Below, piece by piece: positions 35,476 through 44,335 of a stretch of 52,194 nt of DNA. The stretch's first letter is position 1. Each line of letters starts with the position of its first letter. Origin of the DNA: Roseovarius gaetbuli. Its GTDB lineage: Bacteria; Pseudomonadota; Alphaproteobacteria; Rhodobacterales; Rhodobacteraceae. Both the position numbers and the translations under genes were made by a program. The DNA lies in assembly GCF_900172365.1 (NCBI RefSeq), contig NZ_FWFJ01000028.1, forward strand, positions 1 to 52,194, given 5' to 3'. The notes below the pieces were generated by a model. It was not told the DNA's origin and searched no databases. It worked only from the letters and a program-made list of their open reading frames with translations.

Positions 35476-35771
35476 GAGAGCAAACCTCGACGCAAAATTG
35501 CTGGTAAGGCGGGTATCATTCGCAGCCCACGGAACGCCACCTCGGAAGACGACAAAGGACTCGCAGGAACTTTCCCCAAGCTGCCATCGATCAAACGGAT
35601 GCGTTCCGGCCTTAAGAGCGGCGGGTCTTGTTTCGTTTTGAGAGTATCCCGCTTCACGTCTAAACTCGGCTGCATATCTCGGTGCCTTTCTTTATCGCCA
35701 TCCGCATGAAGGGTCTGTGGGAGCACAAGGCTTGCAAGAGCAACGGCAGTGACTAGGGGCTTGGTGAACAT
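35472..35771 (-). CDS. Short exported ORF, 99 aa, unknown
   Basis: ATG 35771 with GGGAA upstream gives a Sec signal (VTAVALASLVLPQTLHA) that strikingly resembles the signal of the MipA-type protein at 14661 (LAALASLLLPETLRA). The mature part is polar and basic with no recognised domain. It may be the remains of a MipA-like gene that went out of frame, or a real small protein coupled to the hydrolase gene downstream (stop and start overlap). Confidence 0.4.
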   Translation of the reverse strand: MFTKPLVTAVALASLVLPQTLHADGDKERHRDMQPSLDVKRDTLKTKQDPPLLRPERIRLIDGSLGKVPASPLSSSEVAFRGLRMIPALPAILRRGLLS

Positions 35772-35923
35772 TATGTTCCCGAATATTCCTTTTACTTTGA
35801 GGGCACAGCTTTTGACCATAAAACCTCAAAACAAGGTATTGCTCAGAGGCAGCGCTGAAATACGTCCACAAGACGCAGTGAGGTCAAGGCGTAACGAAAT
35901 CAAAAACTTGGAATTCGGCCCGC

Positions 35924-36895
35924 TCATCGCTTGTTGAGGGTCTCTGACGGATATTCCCCGAAAAAGCGGCGATATCGTTCGGCAAAGCGACCGCTGTGTG
36001 TGAAGCCAAGCGACAGGGCAACGTCTTTGACGGAACGTGGGGCGCTTTCGGCTGCAAGGATTATAGAACGGGCTTGGGTAATCCTTTTCGCGTGCAAGTA
36101 CGACATTGGCGACGTGCCGTAAATTTCATTGAAACACAAGTTCAATGTCGTTGCGCCAACACCGGCTGCCTTGCAAAGGTCGCCTATGCTCATTGGATTC
36201 ACCAGGCGGTCTTCAAACAGGCTTTCTGCGGCCCTGACAACTCGCAACGGGTCAAGATTGAGTTTTGAAAGGGCACTTTTTTCGATTGTCTTTGCCATGA
36301 TGAGGTCGGCGACCTCAGCAAAAAGATCATTCTCAACGACAGCATCGAGTGCGAACTTACCGGGGCTCAGAGGCGCGTCGAGAGACGCCGCTATCGCCTC
36401 CAGCATCCGCATGTGAAACCTTGTTCCCAAGGCTGATCCAAGGCGAATCCGTTGATCGTCGAGGGCGATATCGTCGATATGGAGACCACTCAAATGGGCG
36501 CATGCATCCCGCAGCCTGGATTTTCGCAGACCCAGCGCCAGATTGTGCCTTCGGTCGCTAGTGGAGGAATATCCGTTAGGACCGCCAGAAACAAAAACAT
36601 CGAACGGTCTTGCGACTTGACCGTTGAAAACATAGGCGCCCTGCCAGTTGACCGGTGCCATCAAAACCATCCAATCCGGGTGAGGCACGATGGTACTGGC
36701 CATCTTTGGCGCGACCTTGCTACGAAAGATAAGAAGGTCCCGTCCAGTGATTTGCAGCATTTTGTACACAGGAGGTCCCGGACCGACTTGGACCGTTTCT
36801 GCTTCAAGGATGGGCAAGTCGCGCCAAAACTCTTGATGTGTCATGTCAGTCTTGGCCGGAAATCCTGCCAAGCGCTTTGTCGGTCCATCTTTCAC
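35924..36895 (-). CDS. AraC-family transcriptional regulator, 323 aa
   Basis: The C-terminal ~100 residues form the double helix-turn-helix of AraC/XylS proteins (SIGDLCKAAGVGATTLNLCFNEIYGTSPMSYLHAKRITQAR, then VKDVALSLGFTHSGRFAERYRRFFGEYPSETL). The N-terminal ligand/dimer domain shows no clear match. It is divergent from the transporter gene at 37060 over a 164-bp gap, so it likely controls that gene and perhaps itself. Inducer unknown. Confidence 0.88.
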   Translation of the reverse strand: MKDGPTKRLAGFPAKTDMTHQEFWRDLPILEAETVQVGPGPPVYKMLQITGRDLLIFRSKVAPKMASTIVPHPDWMVLMAPVNWQGAYVFNGQVARPFDVFVSGGPNGYSSTSDRRHNLALGLRKSRLRDACAHLSGLHIDDIALDDQRIRLGSALGTRFHMRMLEAIAASLDAPLSPGKFALDAVVENDLFAEVADLIMAKTIEKSALSKLNLDPLRVVRAAESLFEDRLVNPMSIGDLCKAAGVGATTLNLCFNEIYGTSPMSYLHAKRITQARSIILAAESAPRSVKDVALSLGFTHSGRFAERYRRFFGEYPSETLNKR

Positions 36896-37059
36896 AAAGA
36901 CCTGCCCTTTAAAAACCTATTCCGAATGAGCTAGCCTTAAAAGCTGAGAACTCCGCTATGATGAAGGAATTGACCCTCGAATGTCCAATCTTTTTTTGTC
37001 AATGCCTTTATCAAACCAACCAATGACTCTTCTAGTCCAGCTCAGGGGTGACTTAACCG

Positions 37060-37854
37060 ATGCATTATTCAATGGCGACCCTTGCGGCGATCATAGTGTT
37101 GGCCGCGCCGGTTTCGGCGCAGGACGTAAATGTTGGCACACTTGCGCAGCGAAGAGTCGACAACCAGGAGGTGAACAATGGGACCAACCCGACACTGCTC
37201 ACAACCTCCGCCGGCATTCAGTACACATACAATGATATACGCGGAGGCTTTTCTTCAGGCATGTGGGAGGCATTTGTTGGTGTCCCCTTCGGTTCCAGAA
37301 AGCAGTTTCAATTTCAGGTAACTGTGCCCTACGCAGACAGCGCTCTGAATGATGATTTTGGTCTTGGGGATGTCAGCCTCAAGTTCGTGCATGTCGTCGA
37401 TGTAAATGCCAGCAGAGGGATCGCGTACACTGCAGAGGTGTTTCTGGATACTGCTGACCGTCCTGATTTGGGCAACGGTCAGGAAGTTCTTGAGTTCAGC
37501 GCTTTTTACGCAAAGTTCCTTCCTGGAGGGAATATTTTTGCGCCCGCCTGGGTCCAGACGGTTGGACTGGATGGCAAAGGCTCCAATGGGCAAGATATCA
37601 ACCGTACCACTATTGATTTCTACTATGTTCCAAAACTGGCTAATCCGAAGTTTTTCATGGCCTTCGACCCTGCGCTGTCCTATGATTGGAAGACCGATAA
37701 GGCGTTCGCGAGCCTTCAGACCACTTTCGGGATGCTGACGGGCAAATTTGCGGGTGGCGATAGTCAGATTTTCATCAAACCCGGTATCTATGCCGGTGGT
37801 GACCGTCCTTTGGACTTCTCGGTCCAGGTCGGGTTCAAAATCCTCGGTTTCTAG
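37060..37854 (+). CDS. Outer-membrane transporter of the phenol-degradation (MetA) type, 264 aa
   Basis: Exported barrel-like protein: Sec signal ending PVSAQ, then beta-strands with the FGLGDVSLKF turn and the closing LDFSVQVGFKILGF with terminal Phe. This layout fits the 'transporter'/Phenol_MetA_deg group that often serves hydrophobic substrates. The start at 37060 lies in TTAACCGATGCATT, without a strong ribosome site. It is divergent from the AraC regulator, a common regulator-target pairing. Confidence 0.75.
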   Translation: MHYSMATLAAIIVLAAPVSAQDVNVGTLAQRRVDNQEVNNGTNPTLLTTSAGIQYTYNDIRGGFSSGMWEAFVGVPFGSRKQFQFQVTVPYADSALNDDFGLGDVSLKFVHVVDVNASRGIAYTAEVFLDTADRPDLGNGQEVLEFSAFYAKFLPGGNIFAPAWVQTVGLDGKGSNGQDINRTTIDFYYVPKLANPKFFMAFDPALSYDWKTDKAFASLQTTFGMLTGKFAGGDSQIFIKPGIYAGGDRPLDFSVQVGFKILGF

Positions 37855-38219
37855 CGCGTGATCTCTTCTGAACCTGAGTTCGATGCATGTGGCGCGGCGG
37901 ATGATCGTGGTCCGGGCTTTCAGGCCCGCATCAGCTTGTACGACGATCGCTTTGATGGCTTTGGGAAATTTGCGGTCAGAGTCCGTGCCCGCGCCAAAAC
38001 ACAACAGGAAAAAAACCAGAAACGTGGCTTCCTAGCGCTCGGGTTGAACTCGCATGTGCCTTGACCTGCGAAGTATTTGACCCTTGATTTCAAACCCAGA
38101 TACTTTCGAACGGCCTATACTCTTCAAGGCACTGTGAATTTTTCCTGATACCTGATTGAGATATCCTGCTTGCACTTCATGCTTACAATACTTGCCATTC
38201 CGGGCACTTCGACCGCGCT
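37855..38219. other. Gene-free stretch ending at a duplication junction
   Basis: 365 bp without a convincing gene. The right edge (38219/38220) is the point where sequence shared with 40714 onward begins abruptly, so it marks a recombination junction. Confidence 0.5.
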
Positions 38220-38762
38220 TACGCAGCCATGGGGGTCGACATGCTGAACGAATTGAAACTGTTGGTTCAGTCGGACGAGAAGCTCGCCGACGCTGATCTT
38301 GATGAGGAGACGCGCACGTGTCTGGAGGCCCGCCGCGCTGCTGCGCAGGAAAAGCTCGAGGCGAATGGTCAGGACGTTGATGTGTTGTTGGAGCAACGCT
38401 GGGACGTCGCGAAAAAGCGCCAGACCGCCCGAATGGCCACCAACCCCATTTTCGACGGGGTCGAGGTCTCGATCTCGGGCTACATCATTCCCGCGCCACA
38501 GGCCGCGGATGGCAGCGGGTTCGGCTACCTGGTTCCGCAGATCGGAATGTGCAGCCACCTTCCGCCGCCACCGCCAAATCAGCTTGTACGGGTTCGGCTG
38601 TGGGCAGATCAGCAGGTCGGGTCGCTGTATCTACCGGTTCGGGTCTCGGGGCAGCTGCGCGTCGAGCCAAGTGATGAGACCATATTCGTTCTCGACGGGG
38701 AGTCGCGCATGCTGAGTGGCTGGACCCTCAACGCCGAAACCGTCGAGTTGCCGGAGGGTTGA
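38220..38762 (+). pseudogene. DUF3299 protein, copy 1, truncated at the 5' end
   Basis: From 38229 the frame (MGVDMLNELKLLVQSDEKLAD…) is nearly identical to residues 46 onward of the complete copy at 40591-41256. It lacks that copy's signal peptide and the following acidic stretch. The body with GYIIPAPQAADG and a conserved CSHLPPPPPNQ motif is intact. Without the signal it should stay in the cytoplasm, if made at all. Only a few bases differ from copy 2 (for example TGT for CGT at codon 31 of the frame). Confidence 0.75.
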
Positions 38763-38806
38763 AGCCAAAATGGTCGGACCTTTACCCCGTATCTTGAAAG
38801 TTGGTG

Positions 38807-38828
38807 GCGGCGCCGGGCGGCGCTGCCC
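38807..38828 (+). other. Hairpin in the leader of amidohydrolase copy 1
   Basis: Stem GGCGGCGCC / GGCGCTGCC with a 4-base loop, repeated at 41301-41322 in unit 2. There is no T run, so it is not a standard terminator. It could affect mRNA stability or the ratio of the two genes. Confidence 0.35.
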
Positions 38829-38926
38829 CTGTGAAAGAAGAATAATACTCTGATGGCGCATTAAAGACAGTCGCCTGCCAGATACCAAGAAAATCAATAG
38901 AAACCAAAATTGAAATGGAGACACCA

Positions 38927-40558
38927 ATGAAGAAGCCAAGACATCTACTGGCCGGGACCTTCTTGCTAAGTGTCATGTGTGCCGTTCCGGCCTTGGCACA
39001 AGACTATGACCTCGTGATCAATAACGGCCGGGTCATGGACCCGGAAACGCTGTTCGACGATATCGCCAATGTCGGCGTGAAGGACGGGCGCATCGTTGCG
39101 ATCACCAAGGACGCGCTTACTGGTGCCGAGACGGTGGATGCGACCGGCCATATAGTGGCGCCGGGCTTCATCGACACGCATTTCCACTTTCAGATGCCAA
39201 TCGGTTATTCCCTCGGGTTGCGCGACGGGTTGACCAGCAGCATGGATTTCGAGATGGGCTGCGCGGGATCCTATGTCGCCGCCTGGTACGAGGCGCGTGC
39301 CGGTGTGACCCAGGCCAACTATGGCTGCGCGGTCAGCCACGAATTCGCCCGCGCGGTGGTGCTCGACGGTTCGGACGGCCCCGAGTACCTGATTAACGGT
39401 CCCGTAGCCGCTTATGAAACCCGAAAGAAGCCGGGCTGGAGCGTGACGCGCCCGACCCTGGAACAGGGCAACGCGATTCTTGAAGAGATTGACAAGGGCC
39501 TGATGGCTGGCGCACCCGGCATCGGCAGCACCACGGGCTATATGAGAGCGGGCATCTCTTCCCGCGAGTTGTTCGAGGTGCAGAAAGTTGGCGCACGCTA
39601 TGGCCGCCCGACTGGCTCACATACACGCTATACGCTTGGCAACGACACGACCGAGGTCAACGGCGCGCAGGAACTCATCGCAAACGCAATCGCGCTCGGC
39701 GCGCCTGCGATCGTCCTGCACTTCAACAACCCCGGCTGGCGCGTGACACACCAATTGATTTCAGGGCTGCAGGAAAGGGGCTTTAACATATGGGGGGAAA
39801 TCTATCCCTACGCTGCAGGCTCCACCACGATCAATGCGGAGTTTTTGGAGCCTCAAAGCTGGGTCGACGATCTGGGCAACCGCTATGAGGAAACCATTCT
39901 GGATCCGGTCACGAATGAGTACTATACCCTCGAGACCTACAAGGCGACCATCGCATCCGAACCGACCAGGCCGGTCGTCGTGTTCAAGATGCCCGAAGAA
40001 GATCAGGCGAAGTGGCTGACGCTGAAGGGCGTGACCATGGCCAGCGATGGGGTTGGTGCCCAGCCGTACGACGCCCCGTGGGATTTCCCGATGGACCAGC
40101 TGGGCGGCACACACCCCCGGACCGCCGGATCCCGAGGAGCCACGATCCGGCTCGGTCGGGAAAACAACATCCCGATGATGCAGCTGATGTCGATTCTCAG
40201 CTACAACGCCGCCAAGCATCTGGGCGATACGGGCCTGAAGGCGATGCAGGAACGGGGCCGCATCCAGACCGGGATGGTTGCCGATATTGTGGTCTTTGAC
40301 CCCGAAACTTTCACGGACAATTCCACCTACGAGAAGGGTGCCGTCCCTTCGACGGGCATGAAAGCCGTGATCGTCAACGGTCAGGTCACCGTGCGTGACG
40401 ATGTGCTGCTTCCTGTCTTCGCCGGTCAGCCGATCCAGTTTGACCCCGAAGACAAGCCGCGCTTCGTGCCGGTCTCGCTGGAAGCATGGAATGCCCAATT
40501 CTCGACCGGGATGCCCAGTGACTTCACGGGCGCCTTCCCTGTGGACGGTGGAAATTGA
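38927..40558 (+). CDS. Exported D-aminoacylase-type amidohydrolase, copy 1, 543 aa
   Basis: Metal-dependent hydrolase of N-acyl-D-amino-acid deacylase type. ATG 38927 follows GGAGA; an ATG 12 bases upstream is less likely. A Sec signal ends PALAQ. Motifs: FIDTHFHFQ (HxH), SMDFEMGC at the bridging-ligand position, SHTRYT and VLHFNNPGW for the later His ligands, MASDG for the catalytic Asp, and MVADIVVFDPETF in the closing sandwich. It is a distant relative of the enzyme at 2965 and a close relative of copy 2. Expected in the periplasm. Substrate unknown. Confidence 0.85.
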   Translation: MKKPRHLLAGTFLLSVMCAVPALAQDYDLVINNGRVMDPETLFDDIANVGVKDGRIVAITKDALTGAETVDATGHIVAPGFIDTHFHFQMPIGYSLGLRDGLTSSMDFEMGCAGSYVAAWYEARAGVTQANYGCAVSHEFARAVVLDGSDGPEYLINGPVAAYETRKKPGWSVTRPTLEQGNAILEEIDKGLMAGAPGIGSTTGYMRAGISSRELFEVQKVGARYGRPTGSHTRYTLGNDTTEVNGAQELIANAIALGAPAIVLHFNNPGWRVTHQLISGLQERGFNIWGEIYPYAAGSTTINAEFLEPQSWVDDLGNRYEETILDPVTNEYYTLETYKATIASEPTRPVVVFKMPEEDQAKWLTLKGVTMASDGVGAQPYDAPWDFPMDQLGGTHPRTAGSRGATIRLGRENNIPMMQLMSILSYNAAKHLGDTGLKAMQERGRIQTGMVADIVVFDPETFTDNSTYEKGAVPSTGMKAVIVNGQVTVRDDVLLPVFAGQPIQFDPEDKPRFVPVSLEAWNAQFSTGMPSDFTGAFPVDGGN

Positions 40559-40590
40559 TCGTGATCGCATCCAAACCAGGAGGCGGGACC

Positions 40591-41256
40591 GTGCGGTTTT
40601 TGATCTCTGTCTTCGTGGCGGCCTTATTGGCCGCCACTCAAGCAACGGCAGAACCGGAGGCCATCGAGTTCTCCGACTTGGCGGATCCGTTCGCCGTTGC
40701 CTTTGAAGACCCCTACGCAGCCATGGGGGTCGACATGCTGAACGAATTGAAACTGTTGGTTCAGTCGGACGAGAAGCTCGCCGACACTGATCTTGATGAG
40801 GAGACGCGCACGCGTCTGGAGGCCCGCCGCGCTGCTGCGCAGGAAAAGCTCGAGGCGAATGGTCAGGACGTTGATGTGTTGTTGGAGCAACGCTGGGACG
40901 TCGCGAAAAAGCGCCAGACCGCCCGAATGGCCACCAACCCCATTTTCGACGGGGTCGAGGTCTCGATCTCGGGCTACATCATTCCCGCGCCACAGGCCGC
41001 GGATGGCAGCGGGTTCGGCTACCTGGTTCCGCAGATCGGAATGTGCAGCCACCTTCCGCCGCCACCGCCAAATCAGCTTGTACGGGTTCGGCTGCGGGCA
41101 GATCAGCAGGTCGGGTCGCTGTATCTACCGGTTCGGGTCTCGGGGCAGCTGCGCGTCGAGCCAAGTGATGAGACCATATTCGTTCTCGACGGGGAGTCGC
41201 GCATGCTGAGTGGCTGGACCCTCAACGCCGAAACCGTCGAGTTGCCGGAGGGTTGA
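40591..41256 (+). CDS. DUF3299 exported protein, complete copy, 221 aa
   Basis: GTG 40591 lies 8 bases after AGGAGG and gives a Sec signal (MRFLISVFVAALLAATQATA). Residues 45-105 are helical and charged. The C-terminal part holds the DUF3299 core: FDGVEVSISGYIIP, a CSHLPPPPPNQLVRV motif and SGQLRVEPSDE. In other bacteria DUF3299 proteins are exported and sit beside ABC-type or lipoprotein export systems; no reaction is known. It stands between the two amidohydrolases in one direction and is probably co-transcribed with them. Confidence 0.8.
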   Translation: MRFLISVFVAALLAATQATAEPEAIEFSDLADPFAVAFEDPYAAMGVDMLNELKLLVQSDEKLADTDLDEETRTRLEARRAAAQEKLEANGQDVDVLLEQRWDVAKKRQTARMATNPIFDGVEVSISGYIIPAPQAADGSGFGYLVPQIGMCSHLPPPPPNQLVRVRLRADQQVGSLYLPVRVSGQLRVEPSDETIFVLDGESRMLSGWTLNAETVELPEG

Positions 41257-41420
41257 AGCCAAAATGGTCGGACCTTTACCCCGTATCTTGAAAGTTGGTG
41301 GCGGCGCCGGGCGGCGCTGCCCCTGTGAAAGAAGAATAATACTCTGATGGCGCATTAAAGACAGTCGCCTGCCAGATACCAAGAAAATCAATAGAAACCA
41401 AAATTGAAATGGAGACACCA

Positions 41421-43046
41421 ATGAAGAAGCAAAGACATCTACTGGCCGGGACCTTCTTGCTAAGTGTCATGTGTGCCGTTCCGGCCTTGGCACAAGACTA
41501 TGACCTCGTGATCAATAACGGCCGGGTCATGGACCCTGAAACGCTTTATGACGACTTTGCCAATGTCGGTATCAAGGATGGCCGGATTGTCGCGATCAGC
41601 AAGGACCCGCTTACCGGTGCCGAGACGGTGGATGCCACCGGCCAAATCGTGGCGCCGGGCTTCATCGACACCCATTTCCATTGGCAGACTCCAATCGGCT
41701 ACCGGGTCGGGTTGCGCGACGGGTTGACCAGCAGCATGGATTTCGAGGCCGGCTGTGCGGGATCATATATTGCGGCCTGGTATGAAGCGCGCGTCGGCGT
41801 GACCCAGGCCAACTATGGCTGCGCGGTCAGCCACGAACTTGCCCGCGCGGTGGTGCTCGACGGGGCAGAGGGCGATTTTCTGATAAACGGCCCCATTGCC
41901 GCTTTGGAAACCCGAAAGAAGCCGGGCTGGAGCGTCACGCGCCCGACCCTGGAACAGGGCAACGCGATTCTCGAAGAGATTGACAAGGGTCTGCAGGCGG
42001 GCGCACCGGGCATTGGCAGCACCGTGGGCTATATGCGGGAGGGCGTCTCTTCCCGCGAGATGTTCGAGGTGCAAAAGGTTGGCGCACGCTATGGCCGCCC
42101 GACTGGCGCGCATACACGCTATACGCTTGGCACCGACACGACCGAGAACAACGGCGCGCAGGAACTCATCGCCAATGCCCTGACACTGGGTGCCCCGGCG
42201 ATTGTTCTTCACTTCAACAACCCCGGCTGGCGGCTTGCCCAGCAAATGATTGTTGGGCTTCAGGAACAGGGCCACAACATCTGGGGTGAAATCTATCCCT
42301 ACGCTGCAGGCTCCACCACGTTGAATGCGTCGTTCCTGCAGCCGGAGAGCTGGGTCGGGCAGTTGGGCAACCGCTATGAGAATACCGTGCTGGATCCGGT
42401 CACGAACGAGTACTACACCCTGGAGACATTCAAGACCGACATGGCCGCCAATCCGACCAAGCCGATCGTCGTGTTCAAGATGCCCGCCGAAGATGCGCCG
42501 AAATGGTTGACGCTGAAGGGCGTCACCGTGGGCAGCGACGCGCTTCCGCCCGAACCGTACTTCGGCCCGTGGGATATCCCGCTGGACCAGCTCGGCAACA
42601 CCCACCCCCGCGCGGCGGGCGCCCGGGGTATCACGATCCGTTTCGGCCGGGAAAACAACATTCCGATGATGCAGCTGATGTCGATCCTCAGCTACAACGC
42701 GGCCAAGCATCTGGGCGATACGGGCCTGAAGGCGATGCAGGAACGCGGCCGCATCCAGACCGGCATGGTTGCCGATATCGTGGTCTTTGACCCCGAAACC
42801 TTCACGGACAATTCGACGTACGAGAAGGGTGCCGTGCCGTCAACGGGCATGAAAGCCGTGATCGTCAACGGTCAGGTCGCATTGCGTGACGACAAGGTGC
42901 TTCCTGTCTTCGCCGGTCAGCCGATCCGGTTTGAACCCCAAGACAAGCCGCGCTTCGTGCCGGTCTCGGTAGAAGCGTGGAATGCCGAATTCTCGACCGG
43001 GATGCCCAGTGACTTCTCGGGCATCCCCGCGGACGGTGGCAACTGA
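41421..43046 (+). CDS. Exported D-aminoacylase-type amidohydrolase, copy 2, 541 aa
   Basis: Paralogue of the 38927 product, estimated 80-85% identical in the mature part and nearly identical in the signal peptide and around MMQLMSILSYNAAKHLGD. The same metal-site motifs are present (DTHFHWQ, SMDFEAGC, AHTRYT, VLHFNNPGW, VGSDA with the Asp). One position of note: ASDG of copy 1 is GSDA here. Divergence in the body suggests altered specificity. Ribosome site GGAGA before ATG 41421. Confidence 0.85.
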   Translation: MKKQRHLLAGTFLLSVMCAVPALAQDYDLVINNGRVMDPETLYDDFANVGIKDGRIVAISKDPLTGAETVDATGQIVAPGFIDTHFHWQTPIGYRVGLRDGLTSSMDFEAGCAGSYIAAWYEARVGVTQANYGCAVSHELARAVVLDGAEGDFLINGPIAALETRKKPGWSVTRPTLEQGNAILEEIDKGLQAGAPGIGSTVGYMREGVSSREMFEVQKVGARYGRPTGAHTRYTLGTDTTENNGAQELIANALTLGAPAIVLHFNNPGWRLAQQMIVGLQEQGHNIWGEIYPYAAGSTTLNASFLQPESWVGQLGNRYENTVLDPVTNEYYTLETFKTDMAANPTKPIVVFKMPAEDAPKWLTLKGVTVGSDALPPEPYFGPWDIPLDQLGNTHPRAAGARGITIRFGRENNIPMMQLMSILSYNAAKHLGDTGLKAMQERGRIQTGMVADIVVFDPETFTDNSTYEKGAVPSTGMKAVIVNGQVALRDDKVLPVFAGQPIRFEPQDKPRFVPVSVEAWNAEFSTGMPSDFSGIPADGGN

Positions 43047-43077
43047 GTGTGATGTGATCAGGCAAGAAGACGGGGTC

Positions 43078-43113
43078 ATGCAGTTTTTGATCTCCGTCTT
43101 CCTGGTTGCCATT
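43078..43113 (+). pseudogene. Start of a third DUF3299 copy
   Basis: ATG 43078 encodes MQFLISVFLVAI, matching the signal peptide of the DUF3299 protein at 40591 (MRFLISVF). The leader bases around it also match. The similarity ends after about 12 codons. The frame stays open and reaches the beta-lactamase gene in frame, 43 codons later. Confidence 0.5.
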
Positions 43114-43206
43114 CGCTCAGATCTTGAGCGCGGGCTGCCGGTTCAACGTTTTCAACACCGAACGGAACAGTCTCGAAACCTATCTCACAGAAAAGGAAGA
43201 ACGAAA

Positions 43207-44202
43207 ATGAAACTTCACAACACCATCATGGCCCTTGCGGTTTCCGCGGCGGCCACCTTCGGCCCGGCATACGGCCAGACAGCGGAAGGCCAGCCTGTTG
43301 CCGCCGCTATCGAGCGGGTCGCGACGAAGCTTGCCGGGCGCATCGGCTTCGCGGCGCAGGAAATCGGTGGCGACGATGTCATCGCGTTCAATGGCGATGA
43401 AACCTTCGCCATGGCCAGCACCTACAAGGTTGCGATCGCCACTGCGATAATGGACCGCGTGGACAGGGGGGAACTGAGCCTCGACCAGATGGTCGAAATC
43501 ACACCCGACATGATGATGATCGGGGACGCTGCGCTGAGCGACACATTCGTGCATCCCGGGCTTCAGCTTTCGGTGGCGAACCTGATGGAGATCATGATCA
43601 CTGAGAGCGACAACACGGCGACCGACACCTTGATCGGGCTGGCTGGCGGAGCCGCGGCAGTGACCGAAAACCTGCGCAGGCTCGGGATCACCGATTTCAG
43701 GGTCGATCGGACGACTGGCGAGATCATCGGGGAATTCTATGGCCTGCCGGGACCTGCCACGATGAAAGTCGCCACAGAGGCCTTCAAGACCAACCCGGAG
43801 CTTGCAACGATCGTCAGTGACCGCAATCTGGACTTCGAGGCGGATCCCCGCGACCACGCAACGCCCCTTGCGATGCTGCAACTCCTGCTCGCCATCGACA
43901 GCGGCACGGCGATGAGCGCCGAGAGCCGCAACTTCCTGATTGACATCATGTCGCGCACGCGCACCGGTGCTGGCCGACTCAAGGGGCTGCTGCCCCGGGG
44001 AACGCCCGTGGCGCACAAGACCGGAACCATCGGGGGCGTGGCCAATGACGTCGGCTATATCACGCTTCCCGACGGTCGTCGGTTTGCCATCGCCGTGTTC
44101 ACCAAGAGCAGCGAGTCATCCGAGGCGGACAGGGATCGGGCCATTGCCGAGGTCGCGCGCTCGCTTTACGACTACTTCTACGTCGGACAGATGGCGAAGT
44201 AG
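43207..44202 (+). CDS. Class A beta-lactamase-like serine hydrolase, 331 aa
   Basis: Exported enzyme of the class A fold. ATG 43207 follows AAGGAAG; Sec signal ends PAYGQ. Motifs: S71-T-Y-K74 (SxxK), S134-D-N136 (SDN), K271-T-G273 (KTG). The general-base Glu is probably E172, but the stretch from it to R215-D-x2-TP is about 44 residues instead of about 13, so the omega loop is enlarged. It could hydrolyse beta-lactams or act as a peptidase/amidase on other substrates. Its place among amidohydrolases favours a catabolic or defensive role; not tested. Confidence 0.82.
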   Translation: MKLHNTIMALAVSAAATFGPAYGQTAEGQPVAAAIERVATKLAGRIGFAAQEIGGDDVIAFNGDETFAMASTYKVAIATAIMDRVDRGELSLDQMVEITPDMMMIGDAALSDTFVHPGLQLSVANLMEIMITESDNTATDTLIGLAGGAAAVTENLRRLGITDFRVDRTTGEIIGEFYGLPGPATMKVATEAFKTNPELATIVSDRNLDFEADPRDHATPLAMLQLLLAIDSGTAMSAESRNFLIDIMSRTRTGAGRLKGLLPRGTPVAHKTGTIGGVANDVGYITLPDGRRFAIAVFTKSSESSEADRDRAIAEVARSLYDYFYVGQMAK

Positions 44203-44335
44203 TAAACGGGGAAACTTCGCCGTGCAGGCTGTGCCAGCACGATCCTGCCCGGCGAAGACAGAACCCTCCGGGAAGAGCTGTCGTTATCCCGCCAGAAGAA
44301 ATCCAGCGAAACTTCCAATGCAAAGGAAAAACCCA

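Larger units (their letters stand above)
38220..43046 (+). repeat. Tandem duplication of a DUF3299-amidohydrolase unit, period about 2.49 kb
   Basis: Unit 1 (38220-40713) and unit 2 (40714-43046) have the same gene order. The offset is 2494 bp at the left side and 2488 bp at the last stop codon. About 820 bp covering DUF3299, the gap and the signal peptide are almost identical. The mature amidohydrolases differ at many positions, then agree again closely near the C-terminus. Confidence 0.85.

Noticed and set aside
37255..38004. 249-codon minus-strand frame across the outer-membrane transporter
   Set aside because: Antisense to a gene with a clear signal peptide and barrel pattern; no family match.
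39761..40645. Minus-strand frame opposite amidohydrolase copy 1, also seen opposite copy 2
   Set aside because: Appears in both duplicates only because the sense sequence is duplicated; no independent signal.
43940..44335. N-terminal extension of the class C-like hydrolase frame
   Set aside because: It overlaps the class A gene in another frame and is Arg/Pro/Ser-rich; the signal peptide begins at 44336 or 44348.
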